Shown here piece by piece: positions 22,727 through 35,007 of a stretch of DNA of 64,000 nt. Positions within the stretch are counted from its first letter, which is position 1; each line of letters begins with the position of its first letter. Source of the stretch: Erinaceus europaeus (Eukaryota; Chordata; Mammalia; Eulipotyphla; Erinaceidae); assembly GCF_950295315.1 (NCBI RefSeq), contig NC_080164.1:8316082-8380081 (forward strand), written 5' to 3'. The notes beneath the pieces were generated by a model. The model ran no database searches. It was not told the origin of the DNA and saw only the letters and a list, made by a program, of their open reading frames with translations. The position numbers and the translations under genes are program-made.

Positions 22727-22782
<56 letters not shown>
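22656..22782. repeat. (CT)n-(AC)n compound microsatellite
   Basis: About 75 bases of CT with CCC interruptions followed by about 25 AC units. The abrupt change makes a homopyrimidine tract next to a Z-DNA-prone tract. Confidence 0.96.
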
Positions 22783-22785
<3 letters not shown>

Positions 22786-22797
22786 AAAGTGTTTATT

Positions 22798-23007
22798 GTT
22801 TGCATTCTGGGTAGTGAGCACACATGTTATCATGTACAAGGACCTGGGTTCAAGTCCCCAGACCTCACCTGCAAGGGGGGTGGGATGTTTCTTGAGTGGT
22901 GAAGCAGGTCTCTCTCTTTCTCTCTCTTTCTCTCTCCCTGTCTGTCTTCCCTCCCCCTCTCAGTTTTCCCCTGACCTATCAAATTCAATGAGTAAATTTA
23001 AAAAAAC
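22798..23007 (+). mobile_element. SINE, class B, plus strand
   Basis: GTAGTGAGCACACATGTTAT head, GGTTCAAGTCCCCAGACC B box, GAGTGGTGAAGCAGGTC, CT-rich body, TTTAAAAAAAC tail. The next L1 inserted in its A-rich tail. Confidence 0.85.
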
Positions 23008-23016
23008 AAACACATA

Positions 23017-23995
23017 GCACAGCTATATACAAGATACTGGGTACTGTACAGCAAACCATAACAAAAGGACTTTTCAAAGTTAACCCAATTACCAAATAAT
23101 GTGATGATAACATTAACTATCGATTGTCTTTTTGAACCCTAAGACAGCAGGAACCTCACATCTCCACTATAGAGCCTATATTTCCCCCAGTCCTGGAACC
23201 CTTGGATAGGGCCCACTTTCCCGTATGCATCTCCCAATCCAAACCAAATAATATTGCATCCGCCGATCACAACCTAACCAACACAACGACTGCCACCTCA
23301 ACATACTTCACCTCAGACTGTGTCCAGAGACTTCACGTGTGGAATGACAACCCTTCAGCTTCATTACTCGGGTGAGACCTTTCCTTTTATAGTACACTCT
23401 AATTTCATCTCAGGTAGTTCACTTTCTAACAAAGTCCCATAACCTAGATATACACCAGTTTCTGTGAGAGAGAGCTTATGCCCACACGTATCCATAAACT
23501 ACTGCAAAATATATACCTGAAAGCAGAAATACACTAGAGTTTGCAGTGAGTACCTCCCTAACACTTCCTCTCCACTATTCCAAGCTTGGGATCCATGATT
23601 GCTCAACAAATTGTTTGGCTTCGTATGTTAACTCTCTTTTCAATCACCAGGTTCCAGATGCCACCAGGATGCTGGCCAGGTTTCCCTGGATTAAAGACCC
23701 CACCAATGTGTCCTGGAGCTCAGCTTCCCCAGAGGCACACCTTACTAGGGAAAGATAGAGGCATACTGGGAGTATGGACCGACCAGTCAATGCCCATGTT
23801 CAGCGGGGAAGCAATTATAGAAGCCAGACCTTCCACCTTCTGCAACCCTCAATGACCCTGGGTCCATGCTCCCAGAGCGATAGAGAATGGGAAAGCTATC
23901 AGGGGAGGGGGTGGGTTATGGAGATTGGGTGGTGGGAATTGTGTACCTTATGTTTTTGTTCATTAATCCTTTCTTAAATAAAAAATTTAAGAAAA
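23017..23995 (+). mobile_element. Young L1 3'UTR insertion, plus strand, with TSD
   Basis: A 5'-truncated L1 made only of 3'UTR, beginning GCACAGCTATATACAAGATA and ending in an A-rich tail. AAACACATA at 23008-23016 and 23996-24004 is the target duplication. It is collinear with the 3' part of the L1s at 11.6-12.6 kb and (inverted) 29.3-30.3 kb, with few mismatches. Open frames here are read-through of 3'UTR. Confidence 0.93.
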
Positions 23996-24004
23996 AAACA
24001 CATA

Positions 24005-25110
24005 TTTTTCAGAAGAGCAAGTTTTGTGTCCTCTTTTAGGATAACATAATAGAGGATCATATGGATGTATTACTCTGTGATTGTGCATTAGACTTGAGTC
24101 CAGTTGGCTGACTATTTTCGATAACATTGTAGTTAATATGTTTGTGTATACTAGATTGTCCAGATTTCTGAGTTTGTTCTTAGAACTATATTCCCATCTG
24201 TAATGATGTATGAAAATTATCATTGATCTTTATAGACATTGGCTTCTACAAGATAGACAGATATATGTATGTATGTCTCTATATACATATATATATATGT
24301 GTTGTATCTTATAGATGCTATATTTTCACAGACACACAAATAGGTAGTATATAAATGTTACCATATGTTGCTAATATTAGTTTATATGTTCTTAAATTAA
24401 CAGAATGCCCTCTTATATCTTATTTCATTTAGTGTGCCATGAAAATCAGTGCAATGTAACAGAATTTCCAATATATTTAGAAGGAATCTAAGGTACTGAG
24501 AACCCAAGTTATTTGCCCAGTGTTATTCCAGTAAAGTAGCAAGACTGAAACTGACTCTAAAGACTGTCATTCTCCCTGAATCGTTTAGGGATTGCCAAGG
24601 GGCCTGGTTACATGAGTTAAGGACTAACCTCTTTTATTTTTCTTGTATCTCAGTCTCCATGCCTTCTAGTGATTTACTGATTCATGATGCTATCTGATGG
24701 CTGATTACTAACTAAACTCTATTGTAACTGATCAGAGATTAAAAACAAATAATGTTCAGAAATTCTAGCATCTACTATTTGTTAAGAAAAGAACTCTGAT
24801 GTACATCTATTATTAGCCTATTTCTGTTTTCACAAAAGAGATTTTCATTTACATTTATTAGCAGGAGAGAGGAACAACCTCTACTTTAAATAGCAGTACT
24901 GTTGTGAAAGGAACTGGAGTTTAAATACCTATTAGGCTAAGAAATAGGAAAAAGAAAAGAACTCTGATTTATCATGGAGAAAAGAATGGTTGTTCAAATA
25001 TCTGTTGCTATGAGGAAGAGACCCATAGCTAAGCAGTAAAATACTTGGCTTTACTTGTTATAGGACTGAGACTGAGAACCTGTCGTCCTGCATAGACACA
25101 GGAGAGAAGG
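24005..25110. other. Mostly unannotated sequence with a possible MIR
   Basis: AAGGTACTGAGAACCCAAGT and TATTTGCCCAGTGTTATTCC near 24490-24530 look like inverted MIR. The rest is unrecognised. Confidence 0.4.
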
Positions 25111-25114
25111 GAAA

Positions 25115-25116
<2 letters not shown>

Positions 25117-25169
<53 letters not shown>
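25117..25169. repeat. (TG)n microsatellite
   Basis: About 26 uninterrupted TG units. Confidence 0.97.
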
Positions 25170-25170
<1 letters not shown>

Positions 25171-25846
25171 CTGAGAAGGACAAGGAAAAAGGGAGTTTGA
25201 TTTAATAAATGATTTGAGTAACCAGCCTCTTTCCTCCCCCCACCTCAAACCCCCTAATTCACAAGGCCAGTTTGAGCATAGGTTCCCTTTCATGATTTCC
25301 TCTTTATTCTTTTCAAACTTTACTTTTTGTCTTCCTTAGCAGTAGTTGTGTGCTATTAATGTTGATTATTGATTTTTAAAAGTACATTATTGTCTTACAC
25401 GACTCCATCAATTCCTCTGTGTATGCATTTAGTTCAGAAGGCCCATTATAAGGCTGACATCCTAAAAATCATACTGTGTTTGTTCTAATGCATCACTGGT
25501 TCCAAATCATGAGGGTGTTTCCTTCTAGTTGCCATTAGCCTGATTATTATTTAGTCAGACTTTTCCAAAGATTGACTCATGTATACTCCTCTCTCTTTCC
25601 CCATCATCTTCTTTAACTCCATCTCAAAATAGTCCAGAACTGTCGGCATGCCCAATGCCACATGGGATAGTAAGGCCTTTGCGTGTCAGCAGTTTCTGTG
25701 TGAAGGGAAACACTTCATTCTGTGATGCTGCACAGCTTGGGAATGGGAGTATCCTACAATGTCTTGTCTATTCCCTCTTTGTGACTCTTAATATCCTCAG
25801 AGTAATCAGCTGGGGCCCTAGTTGGGGATTCCAGTGATTCCCAAAC
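25170..25846. other. Unannotated unique sequence
   Basis: No SINE or coding signature; the 25655-25837 open frame is unrecognised. Confidence 0.45.
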
Positions 25847-25849
25847 AGA

Positions 25850-26892
25850 CTTGATGGGCCTAGACCTTGAATAAATCCCTCTTTCCATTGTTACTGGTCA
25901 TTTCTATCAGGAACAACACAATAGGCCCCTTTGTGGGCCCCTATAGGACCTTGCCTTCAGCCTGGATCAACAATGGTAGAGAATGTTCCATCCTCCAATG
26001 GAAGGATGGACAACATACTCTATGCTACACCTGAGGAAGTTGGGTCCTGATATTAGAGCAGCTTGGAATGTTCCTACTCATGACCACAGAATGTGAGGTC
26101 AGTTCTACAGGGATGCAGAGGTCACATAGGCTCCTAAGCAGAATATGGGCCCCAGATCACATCAAATCGATAGGGTTTACAGTCATCAATATTTATATCC
26201 CTTTCCCATATTAGGGAGCTACTCTCTTCCCTGATCCATCTTTCTGTCCCTTTTCTAGTGATGACATCATCTCCCCAGACAATAACTTGGATCCACCTGC
26301 ATATCAGATTTCAGGCTCAGGGAAAAACAAAAACAAACAAACAAACAAAAAAACTAGTATAGCCACAGGCCCTTTGGAATTTAATTAAAATATGCCTACT
26401 AGCTATCTACAAAATGGAGGAACCCCCAACTCTTCATCTGCCCTATTCCAGCCTTTAGGTTCATGACTGTTCAACAATTTGTTTGGCTTTTTATGTTAAC
26501 TGTCTTTTCAACCACCAGGTTACATATGCTACCATGATGTCAATCAGACTTCCCTGGATAGATAACCCAACCAATATGTCCTGGAACTCCACTTCCCCAG
26601 AGCCCTTCCCCGCTAGGGAAAGAGAGAGACAGGATGGGAGTATGGATTGGCCTTTCAACACCCACGTTCAGCAGGGAAGCAATTACAGAAGCTAGACCTT
26701 CCACCTTCTACAACCCACAATAACCCTGGGTCCATAATCCCAGAGGGATAAAGAATAGGAAAGCTGTCAGTGGATGGGATAGGATATGGAGTTCTGCTGG
26801 TGGGAATTGTGTGGAATTGTACCCCTCTTATCCTATGGTTTAGTTAATGTTTCCTTTTCATAAATAAAAAATTAAAAATAAAATAAAATCTT
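25850..26892 (+). mobile_element. L1 3'UTR relic, plus strand
   Basis: Long collinear match to the 3'UTR family: CTCTTCCCTGATCCATCTTT, CATCTCCCCAGACAATAACT, TGTTTGGCTTTTTATGTTAA, CCAATATGTCCTGGAACTCC, GGTGGGAATTGTGTGGAATT, then an AT-rich tail. More diverged than the copies at 12, 23 and 29 kb. Confidence 0.85.
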
Positions 26893-26959
26893 CAAAAAGC
26901 AAGACTGGGATAAGAGCATGTCTTACCTGTGCATATTTTCACCCATCCAACTGCCATTT

Positions 26960-27112
26960 ATTTATTGATTGATTGATTTTCATCTTTGATTTTTTTTTTC
27001 AGAGCTCTGCTTAGCTATGGTTTATGGTGGTGCTCATCATTGAACCTGAGACTTCAGAGCCACAGGCATGGAAGATTTTTACATAACCATTATGCTAATT
27101 TCCCAAGCTTTC
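26960..27112 (-). mobile_element. SINE, class C, minus strand
   Basis: TTTATTGATTGATTG tail side, CAGAGCTCTGCTTAGCTATG, GAACCTGAGACTTCAGAGCC, then ACATAACCATTATGCTAATT, which is the inverted class C head. Confidence 0.75.
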
Positions 27113-27382
27113 TCATTTAGCTAAAGAAAAATAGCTACCACCCTAAATGATTCCTAAGAAATTCAGTCCTTTGACACTTAGTTTCAATTTTACTGATGTT
27201 TCCTGAGGTTTCAGTTTGTTTATTTGCTGTTAACAGTCTGCTAAATGGAACTTCAACACAACATTTAGGTTGCCTCTGTTGCAATTTTAGCTGATCCTGG
27301 TTCTTACTGGTTGCACTAGACTGACCAAGACAAACCAGAAATGCCTGTACAGCATGATGTTCGTGGAAGAAAAAATGACAAG

Positions 27383-27648
27383 GGCGCCAGGAGTCGGGTA
27401 GTAGCACAGTGGGTTAAGTGCAGGTGGCGCAAAGCACAAGGATCAGCTTAAGGATCCGGGTTCGAGCCCCAGGCTCCCCACCTGCAGGGCAGGCAGTGAA
27501 GCAGGTCTACAGGTGTCTGTCTTTCTCTCCCCGTCTCTGTCTTCCCCTCCTCTCTCCATTTTTCTCTGTCCTACCGAATAAGGATGACATCAATAACAAC
27601 AACAATGACAAAAACAAGGGCAACAACAACAACAACAACAACAACAAC
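27383..27648 (+). mobile_element. SINE, class A short form, plus strand, with TSD
   Basis: Head CCAGGAGTCGGGTAGTAGCA, exact B box GGGTTCGAGCCCC, body to CTGTCCTACCGAATAAGG, then (AAC)n. AAATGACAAG at 27373-27382 and 27649-27658 flank it. The CTGCAGGGCAGGCAGTGAAG junction is about 15 bp shorter than in sister copies. Confidence 0.95.
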
Positions 27649-27658
27649 AAATGACAAG

Positions 27659-28978
27659 AGCTCTTCTATTTGATGGTTTGTTATTTAATCAAGTATGCTA
27701 TTTTTTTTTTTTGTATAAAAACATTGGCAACCCTATGCAGATGAATTTTACTACTCCTAGTTGAAGAAATGTATCTAAGAAAGTAAAAAGCAGATGAAAA
27801 CGTCCTTCAAGTCTTCATTTTCAGAGCAGGAATACTGGCTAGATCTGGCCTCTTAGAGGAGTGGTGGGAGGGGGAGTGAGGTAATTAAGATGTGTGTTTT
27901 TCTTAGTTGTGCAGGCCAAAGGCAAGAATTCAGAGACCTTGAAATAGAAAGACTGAGTATGAACCAGCCTCTGTCCACTGTCTTCAAATTCAACAAAATC
28001 AAGCAAGTGGGATGGTGAAAAGCTGCCTTTGTGGTGGGGAATAGATCTGTCCACTCATTCCGGACCATTCCTTTAAAATTTACTAGTGGTACTTTATTTT
28101 CACTTGCTATTGCAAAGCTCTCCTATTTAATGAGACATCGTTCTTTTTAAGTATTTGTAAGTGCCTGGTCCAGAATTTTTGTTGTTGTTGGTGGTGGTGG
28201 AGGTTAATGTGGGTGGGGGCAGGTTGACAACCTTGTCTCTGTCCAGCCTTTGCTCTTCACCTTTGGATTCTATTTCGTTTTTTGGACCCTGACTTCCCAA
28301 TTTTGATAGACTATCTTTTTATTTGGTATGTACTTTTGATTGCAAAAAAAAAAAGCAGCTCAGTCCAATATTTCTCACCCTAAATCAAGTTTTTGAAACC
28401 CATTAAAACCTTTATACTTTTCCAGTGAGATTAAGAGAAGAATGTTCCAATACATTTGCACCATTGTTTTAATGTCTCTAAGAGATCGTAAGCCAAAAGT
28501 CACACAAGCCACTTCTGAGATGAATAAAATCTTAAATAAGAGAGAAAAAAATAAAGTGAATACACAATTCTTGTAGACATAATTATATTATCTGTAGGAG
28601 TAGCACTTACAGGACGGTATTTTTCATACTTCATTTCATATTCATTTCTCTTCCTTGCCACTGCCTCAACTTTGACACTACGAATAATATAAGCTATCCC
28701 TTTAAGTAACCAGCATTTCTTGTGAATTCCATACAGTTGGACAACTCGGATAGCCACAGATAATCACTGTAGCACCTAGAACCAGTTGAACAGCAGTACA
28801 TCAGCTGATCGGCTTAATGAGTGTAGTGGTTAGGTGTACCTCAACGATTTTGATGGTTATTTGTCAGAGCTTTTGTGACTAGAAATACAGTTAAATTAAT
28901 AATATTTTTGCTGGATAAATCTCTTTGGATTAAGGTTAAAACTGAATATGTAAATATCTCTGACTCTTGGCAATATAG
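27659..28978. other. Unannotated unique sequence
   Basis: No repeat signature apart from short T, GTT/GTG and A runs. No exon recognised. Confidence 0.5.
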
Positions 28979-28991
28979 GTATCTATTCTTT

Positions 28992-29274
28992 TTTAATTTA
29001 TTTTTTAAAATATTTTATTGACTCCCTTTCGTTGCCCTTGCTGTTTTATTGTTGTAATTGATGTTGTTGTTGTTGGATAGAACAAAGAGAAATGGAGAGA
29101 GGAGGGGAAGACAGAGAGGGGGAGAGAGATAGACACCTGCAGACCTGCTTCACTGCTTGTGAAACGACTCCCCTGCAGGTGGGGAGCTGGGGGCTCTAAC
29201 CAAAATCCTTACACTCTGGTCCTTGCGCTTTGCGCCACGTGCGCTTAGCCCGCTGCGCTACCGTCCAACTCCCT
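28992..29274 (-). mobile_element. SINE, class A short form, minus strand, with TSD
   Basis: Inverted tail TTGCCCTTGCTGTTTTATTG, then GATAGAACAAAGAGAAATGG, CCCTGCAGGTGGGGAGCTGG, a mutated B box and a well-kept head GCGCTTAGCCCGCTGCGCTA. TATCTATTCTTTTTAATTTA-like sequence lies on both sides (from about 28980 and about 29276). Confidence 0.93.
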
Positions 29275-29309
29275 ATATCTATTCTTTTTAATTTATTTAA
29301 TTAATTAAT

Positions 29310-30840
29310 TAAAAAAATTTTATATTTAAGAAAGGATTAATTAACCAAACCATAGGGTAGGAGGGGTACAACTCCACACAATTTCCACCACCCAATCTCC
29401 ATATCCCACCCCCTCCCCTGATAGCTTTCCCATTCTCTAGCCCTCTGGGAGTATGGACCCAGGGTCATTGAGGGTTGCAGAAGGTAGAAGGTCTGGCTTC
29501 TGTAATTGCTTCCCCGCTGAACATGGGCATTGACTGGTCGGTCCATACTCCCAGTCTGCCTCTCTCTTTCCCTAGTAGGGTGTGTCTCTGGGGAAGCTGA
29601 GCTCCAGGACACATTGGTGGGGTCTTTAATCCAGGGAAGCCTGGCCAGCATCCTGATGGCATCTGGAACCTGGTGATTGAAAAGAGAGTTAACATATGAA
29701 GCCAAACAATTTGTCGAGCAATCATGGACCCAAAGGTTGCAATAGTGGAGAGGAAGTGTTAGGGAGGTACTCACTGCAAACTCTAGTGTACTTCTGCTTT
29801 CAGGTATATATTTTGCAGTAGTTTATGGATACTTGTGAACATAAGCTCTCTCTCACAGAAACTGGTGTATATCTAGGTTATGGGACTTTGTTAGAAAGTG
29901 AACCACCTGAGATGAAATTAGAGTATACTATGAAAGGAAAGGTCTCACCGGAGTAATGAAGTTGAAGGGTTGTCATTCCACATGTGAAGTCTCTGGACAC
30001 AGTCTGAGGTGAAGCATGTTGAGGTGGCAATCTTTGCGTTGGTTAGGTTGTGATCGGCAGATGCAATATTACTTGGTATGGATTGGGAGAGGCATATGGG
30101 AAAGTGGGCCCTTTCGTTCCAGGACTGGGGGAAGTAGGGGCTCTATAGTAGAGATGTGAGGTTCCTGCTGTCTTAGGGTTCAAAAAGACAATCGATAGTT
30201 AATATCATCATCACATTATTTGGTAATTGGGTTAACTTTGAAAAGTCCTTTTGTTATGGTTTGCTGTACAGTACCCAGTATCTTGTATATAGCTGTGCTA
30301 TTGGATGCTTCTAATCTACTTGGTCTAGGCTTTTGAGAGAGTCCACATATCTAATACACAGCCTATATATTAAAAAGATTCAGTTTGTGTTTTGAGAAAC
30401 TTTGAGACATACAATTGATTTTCCCCCTCTCATATTAATTAACTAGTGATTTATATGTCTACATTTTGCTAGGAGTGTACATAAACACCATTCCCACCAA
30501 CAAAAGACTGTGACCCATTCCTCCCACCCACTCCCACCCCCCACTGGCCCAGGAAGCTGCATGTCTGCCCCTCACCACAACAATAACAGATGAGTGGCTG
30601 AGAAAGCTGTGGTATATATACACAATGGAATACTATGCAGCTATCAAGAACAATGAATCCACCTTCTCTGACCCATCTTGGACAGAGCTAGAAGGAATTA
30701 TGTTAAGTGAGCTAAGTCAGAAAGATAAAGATGAGTATGGGATGATCCCACTCATCAACAGAAGTTGACTAAGAAGATCTGAAAGGGAAACTAAAAGCAG
30801 GACCTGACCAAATTGTAAGTAGGGCAACAAAGTAAAAGCC
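29310..30840 (-). mobile_element. Young L1 insertion with 5' inversion (twin priming)
   Basis: 29310-30580 is L1 3'UTR on the minus strand, 3' end at the left. 30581-30840 is the upstream piece (end of ORF2 plus first 3'UTR bases) on the plus strand. The break falls in the proximal 3'UTR (AAAGTAAAAGCCC versus GTGGTGAGGGG) with almost nothing lost. This is the same architecture as the 10.8-12.6 kb element but a different break point. I could not define a clean target duplication in the AT-rich flanks. Confidence 0.88.
30585..30767 (+). pseudogene. L1 ORF2 terminal codons in inverted segment
   Basis: About 60 codons reading TDEWLRKLWYIYTMEYYAAI onward through MIPLINRS to a stop, matching the end of the ORF2 fragment at 11136-11624 with very few differences. 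Confidence 0.9.
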
Positions 30841-30855
30841 CCCCTCCACCTTTTA

Positions 30856-30974
30856 AATGAAGCATTGCTTAGCTTTGGCTTGTGGTGGTGCAGAGTATTG
30901 GACCTGGAACTTTGGAGTCTCAGGCATGAGAGCCTTTTTGCCTAACTGCTATGCTCTCTACTCCTGCACCACTG
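30856..30974 (-). mobile_element. SINE, class C, minus strand
   Basis: GAAGCATTGCTTAGCTTTGG, TGGACCTGGAACTTTGGAGT and CTCAGGCATGAGAGCCTTTT give an inverted class C SINE lacking its tail. Confidence 0.7.
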
Positions 30975-30989
30975 TGGTTTCAATTTTAA

Positions 30990-31920
30990 TTTCTTTAATG
31001 ATAACTTGAGTAGATAATATTTCTTCATATGTCTATGAATCAAGCATATCTATTCTTGAGAAAGCTATCTATTGCTATTTTTGCCTATTTTTTATTCCCT
31101 TGTTCTTTTCTCTCTTACTGAGCTTAGTGAATTTTTTTTTTTTTATGAAGCTTTGATTTTTTTCAGCTGCTTGTCAGATGCAGAAGTGCAGTTATCTTCT
31201 TCCAGTTGCCCAACTATCTTTGTGGAGTCTTCTTTTGATGTCCCGTTCATTTAATTGTGTTTTAGTTTTACTTGCCTATGGGATTGAGTCTTCAGATACA
31301 TCTTTGATGTTAAGTTCCTGCAGTATTCTACGGGATAAGTCCTTCTATGTTGTTGTCGTTTGTTTGTGTTGTTGGTTTCAGATCTGATGTCCAGGTATTT
31401 GATTCATTTTGGCCTAATTTGAGTGCACGGTTTTAAGTAGTGGCCTAGTTTCACATTCTATGGGTGGCTATTCCAGAACCATTTACTGAAGAGGCCTTTT
31501 CCCCACTAGATAGTTTTGGCCTGTATGTGTGTAGGTTTAGTTTTGGCCTACACAGCCAGTTTCACTTGTCCCACTGTCCATTTTTCTTCCAATACTACAC
31601 TGTTTTAATCACCACTGTTTTGTTCTATAAACTAAAGTCAGGAAGCATGATACCTGTATTTTTAAAAATTTTCCACAGAAGTACTTTGGCTATTCATGTT
31701 CATTTGTTCATTTTATGGTTCCACATGTTCCACATGGATTTTTGGATAAATTGTTCAATTTCCTTGAAACATACCACTGAGATTTTGATAGGGATTGTGT
31801 TGAATCTGTTAATTACTTTTAATAGAACAGCCATTTTAATGATATCTACTCTTCTAGTCCATGAACAAAGAATGTTTTTCCATGTTTTACAGCATAAGAG
31901 GTCACAGTTTAAGTGAGAGA
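30990..31920 (-). mobile_element. Ancient L1 ORF2 fragment, minus strand
   Basis: CAATACTACACTGTTTTAAT, CTAAAGTCAGGAAGCATGAT, TTGATAGGGATTGTGTTGAA and CCATTTTAATGATATCTACT match the reverse complement of L1 ORF2 as I know it from older mammalian L1s. Open frames on it are not meaningful. Confidence 0.75.
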
Positions 31921-32500
31921 TATGCAGTTTGTGCATGTGTGGTGTGTGTGTGTGTGTGTGTGTGGTTTTGTATGTATCTGTTTGGAGATTAGACTGTGTG
32001 AATTGGTCATGTTCTTTGGTCAACCCAGGGGAGTTTTTAATATTTAGTCTTAGAATAGAAACAATCTTGGCTTCCAAACACCAGAATAGGAATGATTAAT
32101 GGAATTGGAACGAATTTAAGGACTTGTCTATCTTTTCAAAGAAAACAAAACCAAAGTCTGCATGTGGTATTATTAACAAGTTCTTTGCATGATGACTTTT
32201 AACAGAGTTCTTTATTTGTAGGTTACTGAAAATAAAGCAATAAGGAGGAAGAACAAGCATGTACCGAGAAGCTATTGGATGTTATAATATATTCTCTATA
32301 TAATAAGAACATTTTAGAAAAATTAGAACGGAAAAAAGCATATTATGACTCTGGTGAAAACCTGAATCATTTTTTATAATATGAACTGAGGAAGCAGAAT
32401 TAACATGGCATCTGCCAAATAAAGACTCCAAATAAGGAGGACATAAGGAGTATGCATTAAATGCTGCTCTAATAGGATGGAAATTTGGAAAATGAAAAGT
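31921..32500. other. Unannotated unique sequence
   Basis: A short TG run at 31939-31962; nothing else recognised. Confidence 0.45.
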
Positions 32501-32501
32501 T

Positions 32502-32650
32502 ATTTTTTAATATTTGATTTATTAATGAGAGGGATAGGAGGAGAGAGAAAGAACCACATATCACTCTGGTACATGTGCTGCCGGGGATTGAACTTAGGAC
32601 CTCATGCTTGAGAGTCCAACACTTCATCCATTGTGCCACCTCCCAGACCA
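32502..32650 (-). mobile_element. SINE, class D, minus strand
   Basis: TTTGATTTATTAATGAGAGG tail, TCACTCTGGTACATGTGCTG, inverted B box GGGGATTGAACTTAGG, then TGCTTGAGAGTCCAACACTT and GTGCCACCTCCCAGACC. A complete inverted class D element. Confidence 0.85.
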
Positions 32651-32679
32651 AGAAAATGAAAAGTTATATTAAGTATTTC

Positions 32680-32790
32680 TAGGCCATAGGAGATAGCATA
32701 ATGATTATGCAAATCAGATTCTCATGCCTGAGACTCCAAGATCCCAGGGTCAGTCCCTTTCACCACCACCATACACTGGAGCTGAGAAGT

Positions 32791-32834
<44 letters not shown>
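32680..32834 (+). mobile_element. SINE, class C, plus strand, with (GA)n
   Basis: GGAGATAGCATAATGATTAT, CTCATGCCTGAGACTCCAAG, B box GGGTCAGTCCC, then CTGGAGCTGAGAAGTACTGA running into about 19 GA units (32797-32833). Confidence 0.85.
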
Positions 32835-32835
<1 letters not shown>

Positions 32836-33339
32836 AAAAAATACACAGAGGATTTCTGGGATTAAGATAAAGGACCAAACACCTTTACCTCCTTACTTGC
32901 TTCAGGGAACTCCACTAAAATGGTACTAAATAGCTTTTAAGTATAATCATATGAAAACACAGGTATTGAGAAAAGCAGTTTACTTCTTGTAAGATAGAAA
33001 CTAAAAGATGGAGGCTAAACACCTAACTAGCCATAAAACGATAAAAACATCTTAATTTAGCAGTGAAGATAACTGAGCAGCAGCTATTCAATTTGCACCA
33101 TCAATCCCCCAAGAGGCTCAGAAATTGTCAGATTCCAGTACCTCTGGTAGTGGAAGAGATGGAGTGAATGAAAAAGTTGTTGAAAACAAGAGGTTGAATT
33201 AAATTCTACTTTAAGATGCAGCCAAACCACTAGATTTCCTCCTTTGTCTTCTCAGCCAGCGACTTCTCTCTCATCCTGGCAGGATGTGGTTTATTTACAG
33301 CAGAGGTAAAACAACATGACTGGTCTGGGGATAGAACAC

Positions 33340-33605
33340 ACATTTGGGGAGCTGGGCCAGTAGAGCAGCACGTGGTGCAAAGCTCAAGGACCAGCATAAG
33401 GATCCTGGTTCGAGCCCCTGGCTCTCCACCTGCAGTGGTGTTGCTTCATGGGTGGTGAAGCAGGTTTGCAGGTGTCTGTCTTTCTCTCTGCCTCTCTGTC
33501 TTCCCCTCCTCTCTCCATTTCTCTCTGTCCTATCCAACAACGAAGACAACAATAATAACTATAACAATAAAACAACAAGGGCAACAAAAGGGAATAAATA
33601 AATAT
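33340..33605 (+). mobile_element. SINE, class A short form, plus strand
   Basis: Head GGGCCAGTAGAGCAGCACGT (a short gap between A and B boxes), exact B box GGTTCGAGCCCC, CTGTCCTATCCAACAACG, AAT/AAC tail. Imperfect flanking AGAACACACATTTG / AGAACATGCATTTG supports a target duplication. Confidence 0.92.
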
Positions 33606-34440
33606 TTTTTTAAAAAAAAGAACATGCATTTGAAGGTGGTTACAGACATCATGATACAACATGAGAGACCTCATCAAAGTTTGAGCAGTGAATGTTAAAT
33701 GTTTCATACCACTCACTTCCTTCCAAACCCTGAGAACACTTGGTGCTCAGCTTAGGAGAGTGAACTGTTTGTTCTTTCAGAACACGAGTGGTCAACAAAA
33801 ACATAGCTGAGAACACATACTGATGCTCTTCAAGGAAATGCCCCAGTTGTAGCATGCCTTCAAGTGAAGACCACAGTTGACAAGCAAATACACTACTCAG
33901 CAGCTCCCATTTGAGCATTTAACAATCAACTGAAAATTAACTCTCCAATTTGAACAGGCTGCCAATAACCCACAAGTATTTGAGAAAACCTTCTAACTGA
34001 AGAGACAGACACTCTGTAAAGGAACCTGCTTTGCTGTCTTGGCACCTCAGGCTTCAGTTTAGCTCCATTCCATTGGATAAAGCTTCAGCGCTGTGGTATT
34101 TTACACCTCCCTTCCTCTTTTGGTTTTTATCCGGAAAAAATGACGTCATGTGGTGAGCCCCTGGAAAAACAGGAATGATAGACATTGAAGCAGAAACATT
34201 GGAAGTGGAAACAAAGGTGATCCCAGTTATGCAAGGAGCCAATAATATTCAAGGAATTATGGTTATGTAGTTAACAGAAGATCTTATACCAAGAAAGTGA
34301 AAGGAGAATGTCACAAAAAAAAGAAAATATGACTCCAAAAAATAGAGTTTTAACATTTTAAAGCTTGAAAATAAATAAAAATTTAAAGGTTGAAATATGA
34401 TAAAATAATTGGAAGACTTATATAAAAAATTCTCTCAGAA
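33606..34440. other. Unannotated unique sequence
   Basis: No repeat signature or exon recognised. Confidence 0.5.
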
Positions 34441-34449
34441 AATAAGTCA

Positions 34450-34660
34450 ATCGGGTCCAGATGATGACTCACTGGGTGAAGCACAACTCACTGGACTCAG
34501 TGATCAGAACCACGGACAGCCAGAAAGGAAATCTATGGGTGATGGAGTTGTGCTTTGGTGCCTTTCTCTCTTCCTTTTCTTTTTTTCTCCTCTTCCTCAA
34601 CCCCCTCCTCCTCCTCCTCCTCCTCCTCCTCCTCCCCCCACCACCTCTTTAAAACTATAG
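34450..34660 (+). mobile_element. Probable degraded SINE with (CTC)n
   Basis: GTCCAGATGATGACTCACTG and GATCAGAACCACGG look like a decayed head and B box, followed by a CT-rich body and a (CTC)n microsatellite at 34599-34637. Confidence 0.5.
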
Positions 34661-35007
34661 AATAAACTTTGACTTGAGAGGTGGCTCAGTCATAGCTGAT
34701 ATCTGTGTAGTCCTGGGTACAGAGGAAAGGAAGGAAAGGGAAACAGGAAAGAAAAGGAAAAATAGTAGAAAACCATCTTAGGAGGCTCATTCTCCAAATT
34801 ATGATTCTAAATAGACAAAGCATAAAATGGAAAACAAAATCTGATAAAATCAGCAATACATAATTTAGTTATTTCCTGGAATTAGGAGACATGAGGTATA
34901 TAAATAAAATGACACCACATAACCATCCAAATGAATTGGAGTAAAACCATACTATGATGTTCCAACTTATTTTATTTTTTGCCTCCAGCATTATTGCTGA
35001 GACTTGT

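Noticed and set aside
31464..31916. Open frame of 150 codons
   Set aside because: Antisense to an ancient L1 ORF2 fragment; AT-rich chance frame.
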